Source: Alishewanella aestuarii B11
Lineage (GTDB): Bacteria; Pseudomonadota; Gammaproteobacteria; Enterobacterales; Alteromonadaceae
Length of the DNA stretch: 64,000 nucleotides
Reading direction: 5' to 3'
Assembly: GCF_000280055.1 (NCBI RefSeq)
Contig: NZ_ALAB01000027.1
Location: 356,747-420,746, forward strand
In this document: piece after piece, positions 18,217 through 29,704 of the stretch
Position numbering within the stretch: the stretch's first letter is position 1
Layout of the letters: every line of letters starts with the position of its first letter
Program-made: the position numbers and the translations under genes
Notes under the pieces: model-generated
Database searches by the model: none
Seen by the model: only the letters and a program-made list of their open reading frames with translations
Told to the model about the DNA's origin: nothing

Positions 18217-19113
18217 ATGAGTAAAAACTGCGGAGGCCCCTGTGGCGACCATGCAAGGCCTGCGGCGGATACCGATATGCAGGCCTCCTCCGATGCGTCG
18301 GGGGAATGGGTCAGTGTTTATGCCGTGCCGAAGATGGACTGTCCATCAGAAGAGCGCATGATTCGCCTGGCCCTGAACGGCGTTGAGGGGATTCGGGCAC
18401 TGTCCTTCGACTTGTCGAACCGCCGGTTGAAGGTCGTGCATGACGGTGAGGTCGAGCCCGTCACCGCGAAGCTGAAGACCTTGGAGCTAGGCGCCTCGCT
18501 TCAGGAAAGTGTCGCTGCCGATCCGGAGACCATCAAGGCGGCCGAGTTCTCGGCAGCCTCTGCCACGCAAGAATCCGGGACTCTGCGCTGGTTGCTCGGC
18601 ATCAATGCGCTCCTTTTCGTAGTGGAAATGACAGCCGGCCTGATCGCCCAGTCCACCGGCCTGATTGGAGAGTCCCTGGACAATTTCGCCGATGCGGCCG
18701 TGTACGGGCTCGCACTTTATGCGGTTGGACATAGCGTGAGAATGCAGCTACGTGCCGCGCATGTTGCTGGTGTACTGCAACTGATCTTGGCTGTGGGCGT
18801 ACTCATAGAGGTGGTGAGACGCTTTGTATTCGGTAGTGAGCCTGAATCGCTGGTGATGATGGCTATCGCATTCGTCGCATTGATTGCCAATACCAGTTGT
18901 CTGCTGCTCATATCCAAACATCGGGAGGGCGGGGCGCACATGAAGGCAAGCTGGATATTCTCGGCCAACGACGTGGTGATCAACCTGGGGGTCATCACCG
19001 CCGGCGCTCTGGTCGCGTGGACCGGGTCCAATTATCCGGATCTGATTATCGGCACCATCGCGGGGGTAATTGTACTTAACGGTGCTAGACGCATTCTGGC
19101 GCTCAAGGATTAA
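18217..19113 (+). CDS. CDF-family cation efflux transporter with N-terminal HMA-like domain
   Basis: Inner-membrane divalent-cation exporter (298 aa), the czcD-like cargo gene of ISPpu12-type elements. Residues about 30-105 look like an HMA-type domain but with PKMDCPSEERM instead of CxxC (single Cys). About 120-298 form six helices: TM2 has ESLDNFADAAVYG (DxxxD, a metal site), while TM5 has WIFSANDVVINLG, where the usual HxxxD is absent and N-D is present. The Cys-containing head (NCGGPCGDH) may also bind metal. Divergent from cadR, so Cd/Pb/Zn export is likely. lspA follows after 3 nt. Confidence 0.85.
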   Translation: MSKNCGGPCGDHARPAADTDMQASSDASGEWVSVYAVPKMDCPSEERMIRLALNGVEGIRALSFDLSNRRLKVVHDGEVEPVTAKLKTLELGASLQESVAADPETIKAAEFSAASATQESGTLRWLLGINALLFVVEMTAGLIAQSTGLIGESLDNFADAAVYGLALYAVGHSVRMQLRAAHVAGVLQLILAVGVLIEVVRRFVFGSEPESLVMMAIAFVALIANTSCLLLISKHREGGAHMKASWIFSANDVVINLGVITAGALVAWTGSNYPDLIIGTIAGVIVLNGARRILALKD

Positions 19114-19116
19114 GCA

Positions 19117-19629
19117 ATGTCCATTTTTGGCAAACATCTGTCACCGTACGCTCTGTTGTCCATCTCCGGCCTGCTGGCAGCGTCTGATCAGGCCGTAAAA
19201 TGGCTGGTGCAACAATCAATGGCATATGGCGAGTCTATTTCAGTGACCTCATTCTTTAACTGGGTACACGTATGGAATACCGGTGCCGCATTCAGTCTTT
19301 TTGCGAATGGTGGAGGCTGGCAGCGCTACTTTTTTATCGGAATCGCGGTAGTGGTCTCGATTTTTCTGATCAAGCTGATCCTTGAAAATCGTCATAAAGG
19401 AGAAGCCATCGCTTACAGTCTTATCCTCGGTGGCGCCATGGGCAACCTGATTGACCGGGTCTTTCGCGGCTATGTTGTGGATTCCTTTGATTTCTATTGG
19501 CGAGACTGGCATTGGCCGGCCTTCAACCTGGCTGATATTGCAATTGTCCTCGGTGCCTTACTTTTCGTTTCCAGCAGCTTGTTGGGTAAAAAAGCAAACA
19601 CCAATGCCGAGCCGGATGGATCTGACTGA
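19117..19629 (+). CDS. lspA: Lipoprotein signal peptidase (second copy on mobile element)
   Basis: Signal peptidase II, an inner-membrane aspartic protease that removes signal peptides from prolipoproteins. It is 170 aa with four helices and the family motifs [28 protein letters not shown] and [12 protein letters not shown], which contain both catalytic Asp. It sits 3 nt after the CDF gene and is a standard cargo gene of ISPpu12-like elements. The host must have its own lspA elsewhere, so this is an extra copy. Why metal transposons carry lspA is unclear. Confidence 0.93.
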   Translation: MSIFGKHLSPYALLSISGLLAASDQAVKWLVQQSMAYGESISVTSFFNWVHVWNTGAAFSLFANGGGWQRYFFIGIAVVVSIFLIKLILENRHKGEAIAYSLILGGAMGNLIDRVFRGYVVDSFDFYWRDWHWPAFNLADIAIVLGALLFVSSSLLGKKANTNAEPDGSD

Positions 19630-19654
19630 CACCTACGCCTATACAATTCCGCGC

Positions 19655-19745
19655 CTTCCGGGGTGAAGGCGGCATCGAGCGGAATTTCTTTGCAGCATAC
19701 GCAGCAGGTGGTGCAACTGGCAGTGTTCGGGGCGTTTGCGTTCAT
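19655..19745 (-). pseudogene. Truncated DUF3330-type small Cys protein of the mer region
   Basis: Begins [18 protein letters not shown] and [15 protein letters not shown], as in DUF3330 proteins found downstream of merE in Tn21/Tn501-type elements. After GAE (near 19655) the frame runs into sequence antisense to lspA, so the C-terminal half is lost. This marks the left breakpoint of the mer segment. The formal frame stays open to 19494 but its tail is junk. Confidence 0.65.
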
Positions 19746-19810
19746 GGTGGTACTCCTCCAGATTGGTAGCGAAGCTCAAAGCTGCCCACTCTCGGCTGGC
19801 TGGGAAGCGG

Positions 19811-20047
19811 TCATGATCTTCCCTTGAAGGCCCGCAGCAGCCGCGTCACAGACAGGACAAACAAGCCGGTCAGCGTGAGGGCTGCAATACCCCAGTGCTC
19901 CCCGATGAACGCGCCGGCCGTCGTGCCGGCTAGCACAATGGCGAGAATCGGCAAATGGCAGGGACAGGTGAGCACGGCCAGCGCGCCCCACAAGTAGCCG
20001 GTGATCGGTTTGTGCGTCTCAGACGGCAAGTGCTCTGGGCTGTTCAT
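19811..20047 (-). CDS. merE: MerE mercury transport protein
   Basis: Small inner-membrane protein (78 aa) of the mer operon, implicated in uptake of Hg(II) and organomercury. Two helices; the first holds [16 protein letters not shown] with the vicinal CPC mercury ligands. It overlaps the merD stop by 4 bp, the classic merD-merE arrangement. Confidence 0.93.
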   Translation of the reverse strand: MNSPEHLPSETHKPITGYLWGALAVLTCPCHLPILAIVLAGTTAGAFIGEHWGIAALTLTGLFVLSVTRLLRAFKGRS

Positions 20048-20409
20048 GGCAGACTCTCCGCGTGCTGTGCCGGTTCGGTTGGCATGGCGGCCAGTTGCAT
20101 TTCGAGGCTGGCCAGAGCCTCGCGCCGACGCTCGACGAGTTGCCGCAACACGGCAAGCTGCGCAGACGCACCGTCACCGTCCGCATCATCCAGCGCCCGG
20201 CACAGCCGCGCCAGTGCGTCCAGGCCGATACCCGCTTCGAAGGCAGCCCGTACAAAGCGCAGCCGTTGCAACGCGGTGTCATCGAACAAGCCGTAGCCGC
20301 CCGTGGTGCACGCGACCGGACGTAGCAATCCGCGCAGCAGGTAGTCGCGCACGATATGCACGCTCACCCCGGCATCAAGGGCCAGCCGGGACACTGTGTA
20401 GGCGCTCAT
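20044..20409 (-). CDS. merD: MerD co-regulator of the mer operon
   Basis: MerR-like secondary regulator (121 aa) that binds the mer operator and down-regulates expression. Starts [20 protein letters not shown]; the N-terminal helix-turn-helix is followed by a coiled-coil helix, and the Cys metal ligands of MerR are not conserved in order (isolated Cys in VACTTGG and LCRAL). ATG 20409 is chosen over a longer in-frame reading because it gives the standard 121-aa MerD. Lies 17 nt after merA. Confidence 0.92.
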   Translation of the reverse strand: MSAYTVSRLALDAGVSVHIVRDYLLRGLLRPVACTTGGYGLFDDTALQRLRFVRAAFEAGIGLDALARLCRALDDADGDGASAQLAVLRQLVERRREALASLEMQLAAMPTEPAQHAESLP

Positions 20410-20426
20410 TGAACACCTCCTTTTCC

Positions 20427-22574
<2,148 letters not shown>

Positions 22575-22582
22575 TCAGTGGC

Positions 22583-22858
22583 TCACTGCTTGACGCTGGA
22601 CGGATAGCCCGCGTCTCCGGTTGCCTTGGTCAGCTTCTGCACGCTGGTCTTGGCATCATCGAACGTGACAACCGCTTCGCGTGTCTCGAAGGTCACGTCA
22701 ATTTTGCTGACGCCTTCGACCTTGGAAATCGCCTTCTTGACGGTGATCGGGCAGGTGGAGCAGGTCATGCCCGGTACGGACAGCGTGACGGTCTGGGTGG
22801 CGGCCCACACGGGGGCAACAACGGCAGCGAGGGCGAGGGCGGCAAACAGTTTTTTCAT
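22583..22858 (-). CDS. merP: MerP periplasmic mercury-binding protein
   Basis: 91-aa periplasmic Hg(II) carrier. Signal peptide (residues 1-19, ending VWA) followed by an HMA fold with VPGMTCSTCPITVKKAIS; the GMTCSTC Cys pair binds Hg(II) and hands it to MerT. Second gene of the operon, 15 nt after merT. Confidence 0.96.
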   Translation of the reverse strand: MKKLFAALALAAVVAPVWAATQTVTLSVPGMTCSTCPITVKKAISKVEGVSKIDVTFETREAVVTFDDAKTSVQKLTKATGDAGYPSSVKQ

Positions 22859-22873
22859 GATGAACTCCTGTGA

Positions 22874-23224
22874 TTAATAGAAAAATGGCATGACGTAGGG
22901 AAATCCGAGCGCGACCAGGACCAGCGCGGCCACGATCCAGAAAATGAGCTTGTAAGTAGCTCGCACTTGGGGAATCGCGCAGACCTCACCCGGTTTGCAG
23001 GCTTGCGCCGGGCGGTAGATGCGCCGCCAGGCGAAAAACAGCGCGACCAGCGCTGCGCCGATGAAGATCGGGCGATAGGGTTCCAGCACCGTCAGGTTGC
23101 CGATCCATGCCCCGCTGAACCCCAAGGCGATCAAAACCAGCGGCCCCAGGCAGCAGGCCGACGCAAGAATGGCGGCCAGCCCACCGGCGAAGAGCGCGCC
23201 GCGCCCGTTTTGTGGTTCAGACAT
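22874..23224 (-). CDS. merT: MerT mercury transport protein
   Basis: 116-aa inner-membrane Hg(II) importer with three helices. First helix carries ASACCLGPLVLIALG (vicinal Cys pair), and the cytoplasmic loop has AQACKPGEVCAIPQV (second Cys pair). First gene after the mer promoter, starting at ATG 23224. Confidence 0.96.
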   Translation of the reverse strand: MSEPQNGRGALFAGGLAAILASACCLGPLVLIALGFSGAWIGNLTVLEPYRPIFIGAALVALFFAWRRIYRPAQACKPGEVCAIPQVRATYKLIFWIVAALVLVALGFPYVMPFFY

Positions 23225-23259
23225 ACGCTTGTCCTTTCAAATTTGGTTTGGATAGCTTA

Positions 23260-23290
23260 AGCTTACTTCCGTAGTTATGTACGGAGTCAA
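23260..23290 (-). promoter_or_regulatory. mer operator/promoter (PmerT)
   Basis: Minus strand: TTGACT (23290-23285), 19-nt spacer with the dyad CCGTACATAACTACGG, then TAAGCT (23265-23260). Matches the known mer operator architecture in which MerR distorts a 19-bp spacer. The merR gene starts 5 nt beyond the -35. Confidence 0.9.
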
Positions 23291-23295
23291 GCGAT

Positions 23296-23751
23296 ATGCA
23301 AATTAATTTTGAGAATCTGACCATTGGCGTTTTTGCCAAGGCGGCCGGGGTCAATGTGGAGACCATCCGGTTCTACCAGCGCAAGGGCCTGCTGCCGGAG
23401 CCAGACAAGCCCTATGGCAGCATTCGCCGCTATGGCGAGGCGGATGTAACACGAGTGCGGTTCGTGAAATCGGCCCAGCGGCTGGGCTTTAGCCTGGACG
23501 AAATCGCCGAGCTACTGCGGCTGGAGGATGGCACCCATTGCGAGGAAGCCAGCGGCCTGGCCGAGCACAAGCTCAAGGATGTGCGCGAGAAGATGGCCGA
23601 CTTGGCACGCATGGAGGCCGTGCTGTCTGAACTGGTGTGCGCCTGCCATGCGCGGAAAGGGAACGTTTCCTGCCCGCTGATTGTGTCACTGCAAGACGGA
23701 ACGAAGCTCGCTGCATCGGCGCGGGGGAGTCACGGGGTGACTACGCCTTAG
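23296..23751 (+). CDS. merR: MerR mercury-responsive regulator with altered C-terminus
   Basis: Hg(II)-responsive repressor/activator of mer. Winged helix ([20 protein letters not shown]), dimer helix, and three Hg ligands: GTHCEEASG, and the pair in [16 protein letters not shown]. At 151 aa it is longer than the usual 144. After [12 protein letters not shown] the tail ([16 protein letters not shown]) departs from common MerR, and the stop TAG at 23749-23751 lies inside the 38-bp inverted repeat. Metal ligands are upstream of the altered tail, so function is probably kept. Confidence 0.94.
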   Translation: MQINFENLTIGVFAKAAGVNVETIRFYQRKGLLPEPDKPYGSIRRYGEADVTRVRFVKSAQRLGFSLDEIAELLRLEDGTHCEEASGLAEHKLKDVREKMADLARMEAVLSELVCACHARKGNVSCPLIVSLQDGTKLAASARGSHGVTTP

Positions 23752-23784
23752 CGTGCTTTATTTTCCGAATTCTGAGACGACCCC
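23747..23784 (-). repeat. 38-bp Tn21-subgroup terminal inverted repeat
   Basis: On the minus strand it starts GGGGTCGTCTCAGAATTCGG and ends in GCACGCTAAG, the size and layout of Tn3-family (Tn21/Tn501/Tn1696 subgroup) ends. Only this copy is present; no partner was seen at the other end of the mer segment near 19640. It marks where a mer transposon entered the ISL3 transposase gene. Confidence 0.85.
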
Positions 23785-24603
23785 TACCTGAACAAGCGCT
23801 ACCGCTGCATTCTGACCAACATTGAGGAGCGAACCCTGCTCGACCTGCTGGCCACCCGCCGCCAGGACGTGGTGACCAACTACCTGATGAAGCTGAAAGA
23901 CCGGCAGAAGGTCGAGATCGTCAGCATGGACATGTGGAACCCCTACCGGGCAGCGGTCAAGGCTGTGCTGCCCCAGGCCCGTATCGTGGTCGATAAGTTC
24001 CATGTGGTGCGCATGGCCAACGATGCCCTAGAGAGAGTGCGCAAGGGCCTCAGAAAGGAGCTGAAACCGTCCCAGAGCCGGACTCTCAAGGGAGACCGGA
24101 AAATCCTGCTGAAACGCGCTCACGAAGTCTCAGACCGGGAGCGCCTCATCATGGAGACTTGGACAGGCGCGTTCCCGCAACTGCTGGCCGCCTACGAGCA
24201 CAAGGAGCGCTTCTACGGCATCTGGGACGCCACCACACGGCTCCAGGCAGAAGCCGCCCTGGACGAGTGGATAGCCACCATCCCGAAGGGCCAAAAGGAA
24301 GTCTGGAGCGATCTGGTCAGGGCAGTGGGAAACTGGCGCGAAGAGACCATGACCTACTTCGAGACGGACATGCCCGTCACCAACGCTTACACGGAGTCCA
24401 TCAACCGACTGGCCAAGGACAAGAACCGTGAAGGGCGCGGTTACTCCTTCGAGGTGATGCGGGCACGAATGCTCTACACCACGAAGCACAAGAAGAAGGC
24501 ACCGACTGCGAAGGTCTCTCCTTTCTACAAGAAAACCATCGGTTACGGACTGCCGGACTTCGCAGAGGAACTCAACTACGGAGTCGACCTATCAACCATC
24601 TGA
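23785..24603 (+). pseudogene. ISL3-family transposase, 5'-truncated by the mer insertion
   Basis: Remaining 272 codons, in frame from 23785 (YLNKRYRCILTNIEERTLL) to TGA 24603. Visible family features are VSMDMWNPYRAAVKAVLPQA (a DDE Asp), VVDKFHVVRMANDALERVRK, and TNAYTESINRLAKDKNREGR with the catalytic Glu. The N-terminal zinc ribbon, helix-turn-helix and first catalytic Asp are missing, so the protein cannot be active. In-frame GTG codons at 23866 or 23869 could only give a fragment. It sits 34 nt inside the right inverted repeat. Confidence 0.85.
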
Positions 24604-24637
24604 GGGTGGTATCAGATTGATGGGGTGAAGGTGCCCC

Positions 24638-24661
24638 ATCAACCATTAAATCCGTATACCC
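24638..24661 (-). repeat. Right terminal inverted repeat of the ISL3 element
   Basis: On the minus strand begins GGGTATACGGATTTAATGG; 21 of 24 positions match the left end. The outer base is followed by the target duplication. Confidence 0.9.
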
Positions 24662-24669
24662 TTTATTCT
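24662..24669. repeat. Right target-site duplication TTTATTCT
   Basis: Identical to 17619-17626; proves a simple transposition event by the ISL3 ends. Confidence 0.9.
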
Positions 24670-24748
24670 TTTCCAGGTTATTAGCGAGAGAAGCATTCAG
24701 CTGACCGATTTGACGATGTTGGAACATGTTCCAAATAAAATCGAGCAT
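24662..24748 (-). pseudogene. 5' part of the host zinc-ribbon gene split by the mobile element
   Basis: Starts at ATG 24748 behind AAGGA (6-7 nt spacing) and reads MLDFIWNMFQHRQIGQLNAS then LANNLEKNK, ending at the inverted repeat. The hydrophobic start suggests a short anchor. The missing 101 residues are at 17313-17618. The break is after codon 29. Confidence 0.8.
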
Positions 24749-24779
24749 AACTCATCCTTGTCTTTGAGTTGACAACTGC

Positions 24780-24802
24780 GCCGCTGCCATTAACGCAGCG
24801 GC
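24780..24802. other. Hairpin between rraB and the split gene
   Basis: GCCGCTGC / GCAGCGGC with a 7-nt loop. There is no U-run on the minus strand, so it is not an obvious terminator for rraB. Confidence 0.4.
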
Positions 24803-24823
24803 TTTAGTCGGTAGCAGACGGGC

Positions 24824-25195
24824 TTACTCCTCGTCGTCTTCGTCCCACTCTTCGTCTTCATCACCTTCAAAGTAGGTGCCCCAGCCGTCATATTCGACCT
24901 GATGCTTTTTCGCCAGCGCTTCCAGCTTGATCGCATCAGCAGTAATACTGGCCGCTTCCAGGGATTGCTCACGGATGGCATCAAATACCCAGGCACTGCC
25001 GCCGTCTTCAAATTCCACTTCTTCAGCGTCAGTTACTTCATAGCCCAGCTTAAATAATTCAACAGCCAGCTTTTCCAGTTTATTAAAATCCTGGTCATAA
25101 AAGTGATGCTCAATAGTGTACATCGCATCCGGATCGCTGCCATCTTCTAATAAGGCAGCGATAGTTTCTTCAGTAAATTCTTGCCAGTTTTCCAT
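24824..25195 (-). CDS. rraB: RNase E inhibitor RraB
   Basis: Small acidic protein (123 aa) that binds RNase E and adjusts mRNA decay. Recognised by the N-terminal EETIAALLEDGSDPDAMYTI and EHHFYDQDFNKLEKLAVELF, with a very acidic C-terminal tail (EGDEDEEWDEDDEE) typical of the family. Starts ATG 25195, 6 nt after the plsC stop, probably last in the parC-plsC-rraB run. Confidence 0.92.
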   Translation of the reverse strand: MENWQEFTEETIAALLEDGSDPDAMYTIEHHFYDQDFNKLEKLAVELFKLGYEVTDAEEVEFEDGGSAWVFDAIREQSLEAASITADAIKLEALAKKHQVEYDGWGTYFEGDEDEEWDEDDEE

Positions 25196-25201
25196 GGGTT
25201 A

Positions 25202-25945
25202 TTACTCTGATTGCGGTTGTTGCTGCGAAGTGTAGTCGTTACCCAGCTCAGCATCAAGGGCGCTGATCTGCGCCGCCATCTGGTTGCGCAGATCTTTGGC
25301 GAACTGACGGATATTCTGCTCTTTGCTAAGTTCCACCGGCGCTTGCATCTGAATAATCACCTTACCATTATTCCAGCAATTAAGCTTAAACTGTTGATGG
25401 GTGCTGCTCATACAGACCGGTACCAGCGGGACTTTGGCTTCCAGCGCGATATGAAAGGCGCCCATCTTAAAGGGAAGTAAACCCCGGCCATAGCTGCGGG
25501 TGCCTTCCGGGAACATCCACACCGAGATCTTTTGATTGGAAATCCGCTCGGCCGCCGCCAGCATAGTGCTTAGCGCCTTAGTTTTATCATCACGGTCAAT
25601 CAGGAAATTACCACTTAGCCAATACAGCTGGCCAAAAAACGGAATATATTTCAGGCTTTTTTTACCAATGGTTACAGTACGCGGCAGCACTGAACCACTT
25701 AAGGTAAAGAGATCGAGATTATTCTGATGGTTGGCGACAAACACATAGGGTTCACCAGCCTGGATCGCCGGATCGCGGCGGATTTCCACCTCAATACCGA
25801 GGATCCAGGACACCCTGCCATACCAGAGGCTAAACCAATACACATTGTTGGGATGGAACGGGCGCAGCAAACAGATTAGTAAGCCCGCCACAGTACTGAC
25901 AATAAAAAACAGCGCTAACAGCAGTAAACGAACAACGGCAACCAA
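25202..25945 (-). CDS. plsC: 1-acyl-sn-glycerol-3-phosphate acyltransferase
   Basis: Inner-membrane enzyme adding the second acyl chain to lysophosphatidate to make phosphatidic acid. 247 aa, N-terminal helix (residues 4-26), catalytic HX4D motif in VANHQNNLDLF and the substrate motif FPEGTRSYGRG. Located directly downstream of parC, the same order as in E. coli. It complements plsY further along the window. Confidence 0.95.
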   Translation of the reverse strand: MVAVVRLLLLALFFIVSTVAGLLICLLRPFHPNNVYWFSLWYGRVSWILGIEVEIRRDPAIQAGEPYVFVANHQNNLDLFTLSGSVLPRTVTIGKKSLKYIPFFGQLYWLSGNFLIDRDDKTKALSTMLAAAERISNQKISVWMFPEGTRSYGRGLLPFKMGAFHIALEAKVPLVPVCMSSTHQQFKLNCWNNGKVIIQMQAPVELSKEQNIRQFAKDLRNQMAAQISALDAELGNDYTSQQQPQSE

Positions 25946-25992
25946 AACAGGCCCCTTGCAAGGTCAAAGAATAACAAGGGGCCTAGTATAAC

Positions 25993-28275
25993 TTATTGCT
26001 CGGCGTCTCTGGTTTGATCACTGCTGCCATTGACGATCACTTCATCAATCCGCTGCAAGCCGCGTGGCAGTTTATTACCACGCCGGCCGCGCTCACCCTG
26101 ATAATGCACCAGATCATCCATTTTCAGGCACAGTTTACGTTTACCCGCCACCAGCGTGACACTGCCGGTTGCCGGCACCACCGCCAGCTGAGTAACATAT
26201 TCTTCGCGGCTGGCGGCACGGGCCGACGGAATCGACATCAGCTTATTACCCTTACCCTTACTGAGTTTCGGTAACTCGGTAACCGGGAACAACAGCATCC
26301 GCCCTTCGTTAGAAATACACAGCAGCAAATCATGCTCCGGATCGCCAACCAGCACCGGCGGCAACACCTTAGCGCCAACCGGTAAACTCAGTACCGCCTT
26401 ACCGGCTTTATTGCGACTGAGCAAATCACCGTATTCGGCGACAAAACCATAGCCAGCATCCGAGGCCAGCAGCAGGCTTTGTTTCTCATCACCCAGCAGC
26501 ACATGCTCAATACTCTCACCAGCGACAATGGTAAAGCGACCGCTTAACGGCTCGCCCTGACCGCGCGCCGACGGTAACTCATGGGCTTCAGTGGCAAAGC
26601 TGCGGCCGGAGGAGTCCAAAAATACCGCCTGCTGATTAGAGCGGCCTTTGGCCAGTGCTTTAAAGGCATCACCGGCTTTATAACTTAACGCATTGCCATC
26701 CACATCATGGCCTTTGGCACAGCGGACCCAACCTTTTTCCGACAGTACCACTGTCACCGCTTCGCTGGGCAGCAGCTCTTTCTCGGTTAAGGCTTTGGCT
26801 TCTTCGCGTTGTACGATCGGGCTGCGGCGCTCATCACCATATTTTTCAGCGTCAGCCAACAGTTCATCCCGGATCAGTTTGGTCAGCTTTTTCTCGGAGC
26901 CTAAAATCGCCTGCAGTTTGTCCCGCTCTTTACTCAGCTCATCCTGCTCACCGCGGATTTTCATCTCTTCCAGCTTGGCCAGATGCCGCAGTTTTAATTC
27001 CAAAATGGCTTCGGCCTGACGTTCAGTAATGCCGAAAAAGGCGACCAGCTCAGGTTTGGGTTCGTCATAGGTGCGGATAATCCGGATCACATCGTCAATA
27101 TTCAGAAAGGCAATTAATAAACCTTCTAATACATGCAAGCGATCCAATACCTTATCCAGCCGGTATTGCAGGCGCCGGCGCACCGTATCGCGGCGGAAAG
27201 TCAGCCATTCGCCAAGGATTTCCACCAGATTGCGGACTTTGGGCCGGTGATCCAAACCAAGGATATTCAGGTTAACCCGGTAGCTTTTCTCCAGATCAGT
27301 GGTAGCAAACAGATGCTGCATTAATTGCTCAACATCAATCCGGTTTGAGCGCGGCACAATTACGATACGGGTCGGGTTTTCATGATCCGACTCATCACGT
27401 AAATCCGATACCATCGGCAGCTTTTTCGCCTGCATCTGCGCAGCAATCTGCTCCAGCACCTTGGAGCCCGAGGTCTGGTGCGGCAGCGCTGTGATCACAA
27501 TATCGCCGTCTTCCTGCTGATACAGGGCGCGCATCTTAATGCTGCCACGACCGGTCTGATACACGGCTGCGATATCGTCGGCTGACGAAATGATTTCAGC
27601 GTCAGTCGGATAATCCGGACCTTTCACATACTGCAGCAAGTCGGTCACACTGGCCTGTGGGTTATCCAGCAGCGCAGCACAGGCATTGGCCACTTCGCGG
27701 GCGTTATGCGGCGGAATATCGGTTGCCATGCCCACAGCAATACCGGTGGTGCCATTCAGTAAGATATGCGGTAAGCGTGATGGCAGCACCTTAGGTTCGT
27801 CCATGGTGCCGTCAAAATTCGGGATCCAGTCAGTCGTGCCTGAGCCCAGCTCCGATAACAGCACTTCACTAAAGCGCGACAGCTTAGCCTCGGTATAACG
27901 CATCGCCGCGAACGACTTAGGATCGTCCGGCGCCCCCCAGTTACCCTGACCATCCACCAATGGATAGCGGTATGAGAACGGCTGCGCCATTAACACCATG
28001 GCTTCGTAACAGGCCGAGTCGCCATGCGGGTGATATTTACCCAGCACGTCACCGACAGTACGGGCCGATTTTTTATATTTCGCCAGATGCGATAAGCCCA
28101 GCTCTGACATGGCGTAAATAATCCGCCGCTGTACCGGCTTTAAGCCATCACCGATATGTGGCAGGGCCCGGTCCATAATGACGTACATCGAATAGTTCAG
28201 ATAGGCGTCTTCGGTAAAACGCCGCAGCGGTAACTGTTCCGTACCGTCAGCGGCAATCAGGGTTTCTGTCATCAC
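25993..28275 (-). CDS. parC: DNA topoisomerase IV subunit A
   Basis: Catalytic DNA-cleaving subunit (760 aa) of topoisomerase IV, which unlinks daughter chromosomes. Active Tyr127 is in [10 protein letters not shown]. The quinolone-determining region reads [10 protein letters not shown] with Ser87 and Glu91 (E. coli Ser80/Glu84), the wild-type susceptible form. The C-terminal beta-pinwheel follows from about residue 500. Its start overlaps the end of the TPR gene by 4 bp, and parE lies beyond it, so the three probably share a transcript. Confidence 0.97.
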   Translation of the reverse strand: MMTETLIAADGTEQLPLRRFTEDAYLNYSMYVIMDRALPHIGDGLKPVQRRIIYAMSELGLSHLAKYKKSARTVGDVLGKYHPHGDSACYEAMVLMAQPFSYRYPLVDGQGNWGAPDDPKSFAAMRYTEAKLSRFSEVLLSELGSGTTDWIPNFDGTMDEPKVLPSRLPHILLNGTTGIAVGMATDIPPHNAREVANACAALLDNPQASVTDLLQYVKGPDYPTDAEIISSADDIAAVYQTGRGSIKMRALYQQEDGDIVITALPHQTSGSKVLEQIAAQMQAKKLPMVSDLRDESDHENPTRIVIVPRSNRIDVEQLMQHLFATTDLEKSYRVNLNILGLDHRPKVRNLVEILGEWLTFRRDTVRRRLQYRLDKVLDRLHVLEGLLIAFLNIDDVIRIIRTYDEPKPELVAFFGITERQAEAILELKLRHLAKLEEMKIRGEQDELSKERDKLQAILGSEKKLTKLIRDELLADAEKYGDERRSPIVQREEAKALTEKELLPSEAVTVVLSEKGWVRCAKGHDVDGNALSYKAGDAFKALAKGRSNQQAVFLDSSGRSFATEAHELPSARGQGEPLSGRFTIVAGESIEHVLLGDEKQSLLLASDAGYGFVAEYGDLLSRNKAGKAVLSLPVGAKVLPPVLVGDPEHDLLLCISNEGRMLLFPVTELPKLSKGKGNKLMSIPSARAASREEYVTQLAVVPATGSVTLVAGKRKLCLKMDDLVHYQGERGRRGNKLPRGLQRIDEVIVNGSSDQTRDAEQ

Positions 28276-29690
28276 TCTTCCTGTTTAGTCTGTTGGAGCC
28301 CGCTGCGCTGGCCCCGAGCTTTACTCAGTTTGGCAAGCATCACCAGTGCCAGCAGTAACGCGATAATTCCCACTGCGATACCCAGCCACATCCATTGGAT
28401 CTGCCGGGCCCGTTCACTGTCGGCCAAGCGCAACGCTTTCACCTGCAGCTCCTGCTCCAGCAGTGTTTGCCGCGCCACTTCGCGTTCAGCTTCAAAGCCC
28501 ATGCGGATCTTGGCTAATTCAATTTCATTTTCTTTGTCACGAAATTGCTGAAAACCTTGCACAAAGCTGAGCAAATTCTGATAAGCCCGCTCGTACTGCC
28601 CCTGCTCGGCCAGCAATTCTGCTTTTAATAACCTAAGTGCCAGCAGCATATTGCTATCTTTATTTTCATCCAGCTGCTGCATCCGCTCTTCAGCCAGTTG
28701 TAATTGTTGCAATGCCAGGGAGTTTTGTTGCAATTGCTGATAAATTAACGCTTTTTCGTAGTAATGGCCGGCGAGATAGTAATCTGACTGGATAACATTC
28801 AGATACTGCTCCGCTTTTTCCATATAATCCAGCGCCAGCTGTGGCCGGTTCATCTCGTTGTTAGTGATCGCCAGACCACTGTATGCATAATACAGGCTCA
28901 GTAAGTCCTGTTCTTGCTCAGCCGATTTCAGCATCCGATCAAAGCTTTGCAGTGCCAGTTCATAATTCTGCAAGTGGCTGTAATTACGGGCCAGGTTATA
29001 CAATACTGTCACCTGATTACGTTGCCAGCCTAACTCATCGTAGAGCGCCAGCGCCCGCTCCAGAAAGCCCAATGCCTCCTGCTCAAATGCCAGCGAAGAA
29101 TACATCAGGCCCAGTTGTGCATTCACATCAGCCAGTAATTCTTTATCCTGCAGCTGTTCCGCCTCCTGGTAGGCCAGCTTAAGAGCCTGCAACGCTTGCT
29201 GATCGCGGTCCTGCAGCGAATCGACAGCGGCAATATTCACCACGCCGCGCAGCCTTAGCTTGGCATCACCCAGCGCTGTTGCAACCGCCATCCCCTGTTG
29301 ATACCAGCTTAAGGCTTCATTGAGCGCCAGCTGCATTTCACGGGCATAGCCCAGCTCGTACAACAGTTCCGCTGTGAGTAAACTTTTTTCTTCACCCAGT
29401 AACTCCAGCCCCTGCCGGGCCGCATCCTGCTGTTCCGGATAACGTCCCTGATGACTCAGTGCCGCAGCTCTGATATTCAGCCAGTGCGCCTGTTGCCTGG
29501 GCGTCAGGCGGTAAAACTCGGCCTGTTGTTGCTCCAGCTGCTGTAACACCTGATCCGGTGCCCGATGTTTTAACTCTGCCAGATGCTGTAGCCAATCCGG
29601 TATCTCAGCGGCATAGCCAGGGCTAAGCAGCGACAGCACGCTGCACAGCAGCAGGCAGAAGGTCAGTGGCAATCTTATCCAGGCCCTCAT
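28272..29690 (-). CDS. Tetratricopeptide-repeat protein with signal peptide and C-terminal membrane helix
   Basis: 472-aa protein between parE and parC. A signal peptide (ends GYAAE) is followed by about eight TPR-like units (for example [60 protein letters not shown]), a coiled-coil segment ([20 protein letters not shown]) and a helix near residues 432-455 ([20 protein letters not shown]). The architecture resembles the sensor part of TPR-type diguanylate cyclases or histidine kinases, but without the output domain: the C-terminus is only a short cytoplasmic tail. Role unknown. Confidence 0.85.
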   Translation of the reverse strand: MRAWIRLPLTFCLLLCSVLSLLSPGYAAEIPDWLQHLAELKHRAPDQVLQQLEQQQAEFYRLTPRQQAHWLNIRAAALSHQGRYPEQQDAARQGLELLGEEKSLLTAELLYELGYAREMQLALNEALSWYQQGMAVATALGDAKLRLRGVVNIAAVDSLQDRDQQALQALKLAYQEAEQLQDKELLADVNAQLGLMYSSLAFEQEALGFLERALALYDELGWQRNQVTVLYNLARNYSHLQNYELALQSFDRMLKSAEQEQDLLSLYYAYSGLAITNNEMNRPQLALDYMEKAEQYLNVIQSDYYLAGHYYEKALIYQQLQQNSLALQQLQLAEERMQQLDENKDSNMLLALRLLKAELLAEQGQYERAYQNLLSFVQGFQQFRDKENEIELAKIRMGFEAEREVARQTLLEQELQVKALRLADSERARQIQWMWLGIAVGIIALLLALVMLAKLSKARGQRSGLQQTKQEE

Positions 29691-29704
29691 AGTACTCCCT
29701 GTGC

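Noticed and set aside
19494..19745. Complete 83-aa gene antisense to the lspA end
   Set aside because: Only the first 30 residues match a DUF3330-type protein; the rest is lspA read backwards.
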